From a virus, in IMG/VR virus record IMGVR_UViG_3300048919_000589, positions 1 to 26,149 of that record: 26,149 nucleotides of DNA, one strand, 5' to 3'. The translations under genes and the position numbers were made by a program. Within the stretch, counting starts at the first letter, position 1; each line of letters begins with the position of its first letter. Positions 22,110-26,149 of the stretch are shown one piece after another. The notes beneath the pieces were generated by a model, which had not been told where the DNA came from, made no database searches, and worked only from the letters and a program-made list of their open reading frames with translations.

Positions 22110-23732
22110 ATGGCCCAAGCCGCAACCGCAAAAAAAGTCGTCGTTGTTCCCATTAAAACGATGGACATCGTAGAGGGAATCCAATCTATTCAAAAGAAGA
22201 AAGTCGCTGCCTATTGCCGGGTCAGTACAGATTCCGAGGAGCAAAAGGAGAGCTATACCAATCAGGTCAATCATTATACAAAGTACATTCAAAACAACTT
22301 GGAATGGGAAATGGCTGATATTTACGCAGATGAAGGCATCACCGGAACCAGCACTAAAAATAGAACGCACTTTAATCGCATGATACAGGATGCCCGAAAC
22401 GGTAAACTGGATCTTATACTGGTCAAGTCGATTTCGAGGTTTGCTAGGAATACACTGGATTTATTGAAATATGTACGGGAACTTAAAAGTCTCGGAGTGG
22501 CTGTATTCTTTGAACGAGAGAACATTAATACACTGGATACAACAGGTGAAGTATTACTGACCATCCTGAGTTCTCTTGCCCAAGACGAGAGTCGAAACAT
22601 TTCTGAAAATAGTCGATGGGGCATATTACGAGGCTTCCAAAACGGTAAAGTCTTCTGCAACACCACTCGCTTCCTCGGCTATGATAAGGATGAACATGGT
22701 GAATTGGTGATTAACGAGCCAGAAGCAGAGATTGTGCGGCGCATATATGAGGAGTATCTAGACGGAAAAAGCTATCAGGCGATAGCCAGAGGCTTGATGC
22801 GAGATCACATTAAAACAGTCACGGGTGGCGATACGTGGTGGGATTCCTCCATTACCTTAATTCTGACCAATGAGAAATATTATGGAGCCTTGCTTCAGCA
22901 AAAGACGGTAACCGTTGATTTTCTAACCCATAAACGGATCAAGAATAAGGGACAAGAGCAGCAATATTTTATAGAGGATAACCACGAACCGATTGTATCC
23001 AAAGAAATATTTGAAGCGGTGCAAAAAGAGAAGAAACGGAGAGCCAAGCTGAAAGGGAGTGTGATGGGGGAGAGTAAAAGATACTCCAGCAAATATGCAC
23101 TGAGCAGTAAAGTATATTGTGGATGCTGTGGAGCCATTTTTAAACGCCGAACCTGGAACAGCAATAACCCATCCAAAAAAGTAGTATGGCAATGCAAAAC
23201 GTATGTTAATGAAGGTAAAGTAGCCTGTGATGCCAAATCGGTTGATGAACAAGTTTTACATTCCGCGTTTGTACGATTGTTCAACCGGATGTATGAGAAC
23301 AAGGAAAGATTCATGAAGACGTTGAAAGCCAATATTGAATCGGTACTTTCCAGCAGAGTAGAGCAAAAATCGTTATTAGACATCGAAGGACAGATGCAAC
23401 AATTGAAATCCGACTTGAAGGAATTAGTGAATCTCAAGCTACGGAATCAAATTGATGAAACGGTATATGATGAAGAAACGAACAGACTTTCCAATGAACT
23501 CAACGAGCTACGACAACAGAAACTGACACTGGATAAGGAAGAGGAGCAGAAAGCGAATATTAAGGAACGTGTCGATGAAATTATCCAAGTACTAAGCTTA
23601 CGGGAAGATATACTGGAACAATTTGATGATAACCTATTTAATGCGTTGGTGGAGAAGATAACCATTCTCTCACCAGCGCATTTTGTTTTTACCTTGAAAA
23701 GTGGAATGAGCATAGACGAAATACTGGACTAA
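22110..23732 (+). CDS. Large serine recombinase (integrase)
   Basis: A 540-residue site-specific recombinase. The resolvase domain has the catalytic serine at residue 39 (AAYCRVSTD), SISRFARNT and DESRNISENSRWG. A recombinase domain follows (ANIRRIYEEYLDGKS-type segment, about 200-300), then a zinc-ribbon with cysteines near 337-340 and near 363-374, a coiled-coil segment (about 420-500) and a C-terminal tail. All large-serine-integrase parts are present. The ATG follows AAGGGAG by 8 nt. It would integrate and, with a directionality factor, excise the element. An attachment half-site is expected close by, but with no partner site to compare I cannot place it. Confidence 0.93.
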   Translation: MAQAATAKKVVVVPIKTMDIVEGIQSIQKKKVAAYCRVSTDSEEQKESYTNQVNHYTKYIQNNLEWEMADIYADEGITGTSTKNRTHFNRMIQDARNGKLDLILVKSISRFARNTLDLLKYVRELKSLGVAVFFERENINTLDTTGEVLLTILSSLAQDESRNISENSRWGILRGFQNGKVFCNTTRFLGYDKDEHGELVINEPEAEIVRRIYEEYLDGKSYQAIARGLMRDHIKTVTGGDTWWDSSITLILTNEKYYGALLQQKTVTVDFLTHKRIKNKGQEQQYFIEDNHEPIVSKEIFEAVQKEKKRRAKLKGSVMGESKRYSSKYALSSKVYCGCCGAIFKRRTWNSNNPSKKVVWQCKTYVNEGKVACDAKSVDEQVLHSAFVRLFNRMYENKERFMKTLKANIESVLSSRVEQKSLLDIEGQMQQLKSDLKELVNLKLRNQIDETVYDEETNRLSNELNELRQQKLTLDKEEEQKANIKERVDEIIQVLSLREDILEQFDDNLFNALVEKITILSPAHFVFTLKSGMSIDEILD

Positions 23733-23760
23733 AAAAATCATAGACTAAAGTGATCAAAAG

Positions 23761-24027
23761 CTAACGAATAGCTGTGGGTTGTATGACGGGAAGAATCAAT
23801 CGAATCCCGTCTTTTACTCCTTCCATATAGATGGATTGTTTGTCCTGACTTAATTGATAGCCTATTGCTTCTTCCCATTCAGATAGCAGATGTTGAATAT
23901 CTTCGTTTTGGTTGGTTTTGAATTGATCCATTTGCGTAAATAGATTTTTACCCTCTGATGAATATGAAGCCTGTTGTTCACTGGCTAGTTCTAATTGATC
24001 TTGAAACCAATCTGGCCAATTTGACAT
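23761..24027 (-). CDS. Small helical protein, minus strand
   Basis: An 88-residue protein on the minus strand, from an ATG at 24027 with GGGAGGGG about 9 nt upstream. It is acidic and Gln-rich, helical (WFQDQLELASEQQ, LLSEWEEAIGYQLSQD), and ends with MEGVKDGIRLILPVI. The layout recalls small phage helical proteins such as DUF6809, but this is not certain. It is convergent with the serine recombinase, so it may mark the right edge of the element or already be host sequence. Confidence 0.65.
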   Translation of the reverse strand: MSNWPDWFQDQLELASEQQASYSSEGKNLFTQMDQFKTNQNEDIQHLLSEWEEAIGYQLSQDKQSIYMEGVKDGIRLILPVIQPTAIR

Positions 24028-24211
24028 TGTGTGCTTCCCCTCCCGTGGTTTGAGTGTGTGTATGTTAACTCTGATCGGGAGGGATGGCAAGTCATTGTTT
24101 TGTGTAAAGGATGTCTGCTATAGGGGCCTCTCTCTAGTACTAAGTAGCTTTGAATAGAATGACAGAAACTGGTTTCCTTTATATTACAAATAAAAGAAAA
24201 AAATAAAAATA
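24028..24211. other. Divergent intergenic region
   Basis: This separates the minus-strand small gene from the secreted-protein promoter. It has no gene. GAAACTGGTTTC at about 24166-24177 is a 12-bp palindrome-like element. The region becomes very AT-rich toward 24210. Confidence 0.4.
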
Positions 24212-24240
24212 TTGATTCTGTAAATCTTATCCACTATAAT
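24212..24240 (+). promoter_or_regulatory. Sigma-A promoter of the secreted-protein gene
   Basis: TTGATT (24212-24217) and TATAAT (24235-24240) are 17 bp apart, with an A-rich stretch before the -35 that may act as an UP element. The untranslated leader would be about 95 nt. Confidence 0.65.
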
Positions 24241-24343
24241 GCACATAGAGTTATTTTTATGAATAAATTTCCATAAATGAAGAAACGCTGGCCAGCTTTC
24301 GATTATAGTATTACATTAAAATGTGGAGTGTGAATTTATTATT

Positions 24344-25522
24344 ATGTTGAAGAAAACGAAGATTACTCTTTCTATTCTACTTATGGCTGTTTCCATTCCA
24401 AGCTTGGCTGCAAATGCTCAAGGCCAAGAACCTTCGTCGAATGAATTTAGCCAGTACATTAAAGACGCTATTGAGCAAGAAATCCAATTGTCGGCTCCTG
24501 CGGCTGCAAAAGGAATATCAACATTAAGCAACAAAGATTTTGATCATTCTGTTGATAGCCTTATGGAAAAAGGAGTACTTAAACAGGATACAATTCAAAA
24601 AATCGAAAAGTTGCAGGATGCCGAAGTGGTTATATTGAATATTGACGAAACTGGCGATCTGGTTGATGCTACTTCTTCCAAACAAGGAGATATTAAAGAC
24701 CAATTTGAAAAGAAAGTTACCGATGCAACTTATAAAAGCGATGAGCTGGGCGAGAGTAAAGTGAGCGACCATAAAATTACCCTTCAATCTACTTTATCGA
24801 ATAGAGGCAATACTGCTGGAAAGGAGACGGGAGCATTTCATCGACTTCAAACGCCAGCAAGCAATTCGTCCATCGTATATAATGGTGTAATGGCAGATTC
24901 TATCACCCTACCAACTTACGATATTGCAAATGCCGATGATGATAATGAAGCTGCTTATATGTATACAGGAATAGATGGAGTCGCGGAAGTTGGGTTTGAG
25001 GGTTTGAGATCTAAGACTACTCCAGCCGGGTGGTATCCTGTTTTCCATGCAAAGGTACTCCATACTGTCAACGAAGGAGATGACAACGGCTATAGCCAGC
25101 CGAATTCTAGAGATACAACCTATGTTTATAGATCTAAAAGATTTGATAATGGCGCTACTATAAATGGATACAAAGTATTTTACTATGCTGGAAAATCTGA
25201 TGAGCCTACTTTAACCATTAGAGAGCAAATTAATTATTCCAATATTTATGTGGTTAAATTTAATGGACTGGGGACGACTGGACGGTCTGTTAAGAGAGTG
25301 ACTGCCATAGCTATGAATGGAGTATCAAATAGTGGTATTCCTTTTAAGCACGGCTTCACATCTGCCGTTTGGAATAATATGCGCTTTCTAGTTAACAACA
25401 GCGCCAGTGCGAAATATCCTCAAAATGTTACCAATTTAAGTGATGACGTATGGAATCATGGCGGAAGAATTGATTATACGAACAGTAATAATGTCGAGAA
25501 ATACTCATTCAATGTCCGATAA
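24344..25522 (+). CDS. Secreted protein, YrpD-like
   Basis: A 392-residue exported protein. The signal peptide (MLKKTKITLSILLMAVSIPS) ends at about ANA-QG. Residues 20-165 are charged and helical. The C-terminal 230 residues are beta-rich, with NSSIVYNGVMADSITLP, AAYMYTGIDGVAEVGFEG, WYPVFHAK and SVKRVTAIAMNGV; these recall Bacillus subtilis YrpD, a secreted protein of unknown function, but only from memory. I start it at ATG 24344; the GTG at 24323 would add seven residues before a normal signal peptide. It has its own promoter and is likely host or cargo, outside the phage operon. Confidence 0.65.
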   Translation: MLKKTKITLSILLMAVSIPSLAANAQGQEPSSNEFSQYIKDAIEQEIQLSAPAAAKGISTLSNKDFDHSVDSLMEKGVLKQDTIQKIEKLQDAEVVILNIDETGDLVDATSSKQGDIKDQFEKKVTDATYKSDELGESKVSDHKITLQSTLSNRGNTAGKETGAFHRLQTPASNSSIVYNGVMADSITLPTYDIANADDDNEAAYMYTGIDGVAEVGFEGLRSKTTPAGWYPVFHAKVLHTVNEGDDNGYSQPNSRDTTYVYRSKRFDNGATINGYKVFYYAGKSDEPTLTIREQINYSNIYVVKFNGLGTTGRSVKRVTAIAMNGVSNSGIPFKHGFTSAVWNNMRFLVNNSASAKYPQNVTNLSDDVWNHGGRIDYTNSNNVEKYSFNVR

Positions 25523-25636
25523 AAATATAATATTTTAATATTCCTAGTGTAATAATTAGAAATTCAGTTCATTGGGCAGTTGATCTAAAAAATAGCGAAG
25601 AGGTTCTGGTTGATGAATGGAGAGAGGTGATACACT

Positions 25637-26149
25637 ATGTTAAAACGTATAATTTTGCCCTTAGCTTTTATCTTTGTGTTCCTTTCTTCTGTCTCAGTTG
25701 AGAGCGCACATGCGGGATCTAAATTTAGTTATAATGTTGAAGTTTCTGTAAATAACAGCACTTTGACATTAGATCCATTTAGAGAGAAATCCACAAACGA
25801 AAATAATAGCATTTTGACAACAGACGTCAGTCCGTATATAGAGAGAGCCACCAACACAGTATATGTCCCTATTAAATTCATATCTGAGGGCTTGGGAGAG
25901 TCTGTCTCGTGGAACAGACTTAAACAAGAAGTTACAATTAAATCGAAGAATGGTACAATTATACGATTAACCGTGGGTAGCAAAATTGCATACGTGAACG
26001 ATGAAGAAAAGATGATGCCAAGTGCTCCCGATATGCCGGAATATCCAAATCGGGTTATGGTTCCTCTTAGATTTGTTTCGGAAGTTCTGGGAGCTACAGT
26101 AAATTCAACTACGATCAATGGAACATTACATGTTGACATTAAGAAATAA
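25637..26149 (+). CDS. Secreted stalk-domain (copper amine oxidase N-like) protein
   Basis: A 170-residue exported protein. The signal peptide (MLKRIILPLAFIFVFLSSVS) is cut near AHA-GS. The rest is one stalk domain with both halves: VYVPIKFISEGLGESVSW at about residues 75-92 and MVPLRFVSEVLGATV at about 136-150. It starts behind GAGAGGTGAT, and its stop codon is the last three bases of the window. Such short proteins are stand-alone surface or periplasm-like stalk modules in Paenibacillaceae; copper amine oxidase activity is not implied. Only the domain is shared with the cargo protein at 15002; the two are not close copies. Confidence 0.82.
   Translation: MLKRIILPLAFIFVFLSSVSVESAHAGSKFSYNVEVSVNNSTLTLDPFREKSTNENNSILTTDVSPYIERATNTVYVPIKFISEGLGESVSWNRLKQEVTIKSKNGTIIRLTVGSKIAYVNDEEKMMPSAPDMPEYPNRVMVPLRFVSEVLGATVNSTTINGTLHVDIKK

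Noticed and set aside
22895-23437. 180-codon minus-strand frame opposite the serine recombinase
   Set aside because: A shadow of a fully recognisable gene; low-complexity Ser/Phe/Leu content.
14901-23768. Shared AAGCTAACGA at 14901 and 23759 as attachment-site core
   Set aside because: Only ten bases, and AAGCTAACGA also occurs near 6327 inside a gene, so it is probably chance.
1-26149. CRISPR arrays, tRNA or rRNA genes, insertion sequences
   Set aside because: No regularly spaced repeats, cloverleaf-type genes or transposase genes were seen.

Overview
The window reads as chromosomal DNA from a low-GC, Gram-positive, spore-former-type bacterium, most likely Paenibacillaceae. This rests on strong purine-rich ribosome binding sites, frequent TTG and GTG starts, a GAAC-N4-GTTC LexA/DinR box, and two secreted proteins with the stalk (copper amine oxidase N-terminal-like) domain that is abundant in Paenibacillus. 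The family calls come from reading motifs; no database search was possible.

Layout: (1) 1-1641, an N6-adenine DNA methyltransferase of the restriction-modification type. (2) 1887-7319, an accessory module behind a textbook sigma-A promoter whose start point is covered by a LexA box. It holds a large gene in two pieces, 2019-3887 and 3902-5413, that together carry the signature of the QDE-1/YonO superfamily of RNA polymerases: DGxGxMS and QGRLPxIKG in the first piece, DVDGD in the second. A 56-residue protein follows, then an SF2 helicase that is also broken in two. (3) 7320-9440, a mostly non-coding stretch with an 18-bp RNA-type hairpin, a small Cys4 protein and a secreted protein on the minus strand, and a GC-richer gene scrap. 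(4) 9456-21831, a phage head-morphogenesis operon: ParB-methyltransferase fusion, YciI-like protein, small terminase, tyrosine recombinase, large terminase, a secreted stalk-domain cargo protein, portal, Cys-rich VLP protein, scaffold, major capsid protein, head-tail connector genes and an Ig-like protein. (5) 21894-23732, a small SHOCT-like protein and a large serine recombinase closing the element. (6) 23761-26149, a small minus-strand gene and two secreted proteins.

How it fits together: regions 2-5 look like an SOS-linked prophage or prophage-derived island. It has DNA packaging and head genes but no tail, tape-measure, baseplate or lysis gene. It is therefore either a decayed prophage or a head-encoding satellite that borrows tails. 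Four genes carry lesions: the polymerase and helicase each need a -1 shift, the portal has one extra base, and the scaffold has an in-frame amber. The terminase, capsid, methyltransferase and both recombinases are intact. The lesions favour decay, but assembly errors or recoding must be excluded.

The most notable content is the QDE-1/YonO-like polymerase. Its two catalytic double-psi beta-barrels lie on separate reading frames, it neighbours a helicase, and it is under apparent LexA control. Recurrent hairpin plus T-run elements sit at most gene-block boundaries of the head operon.
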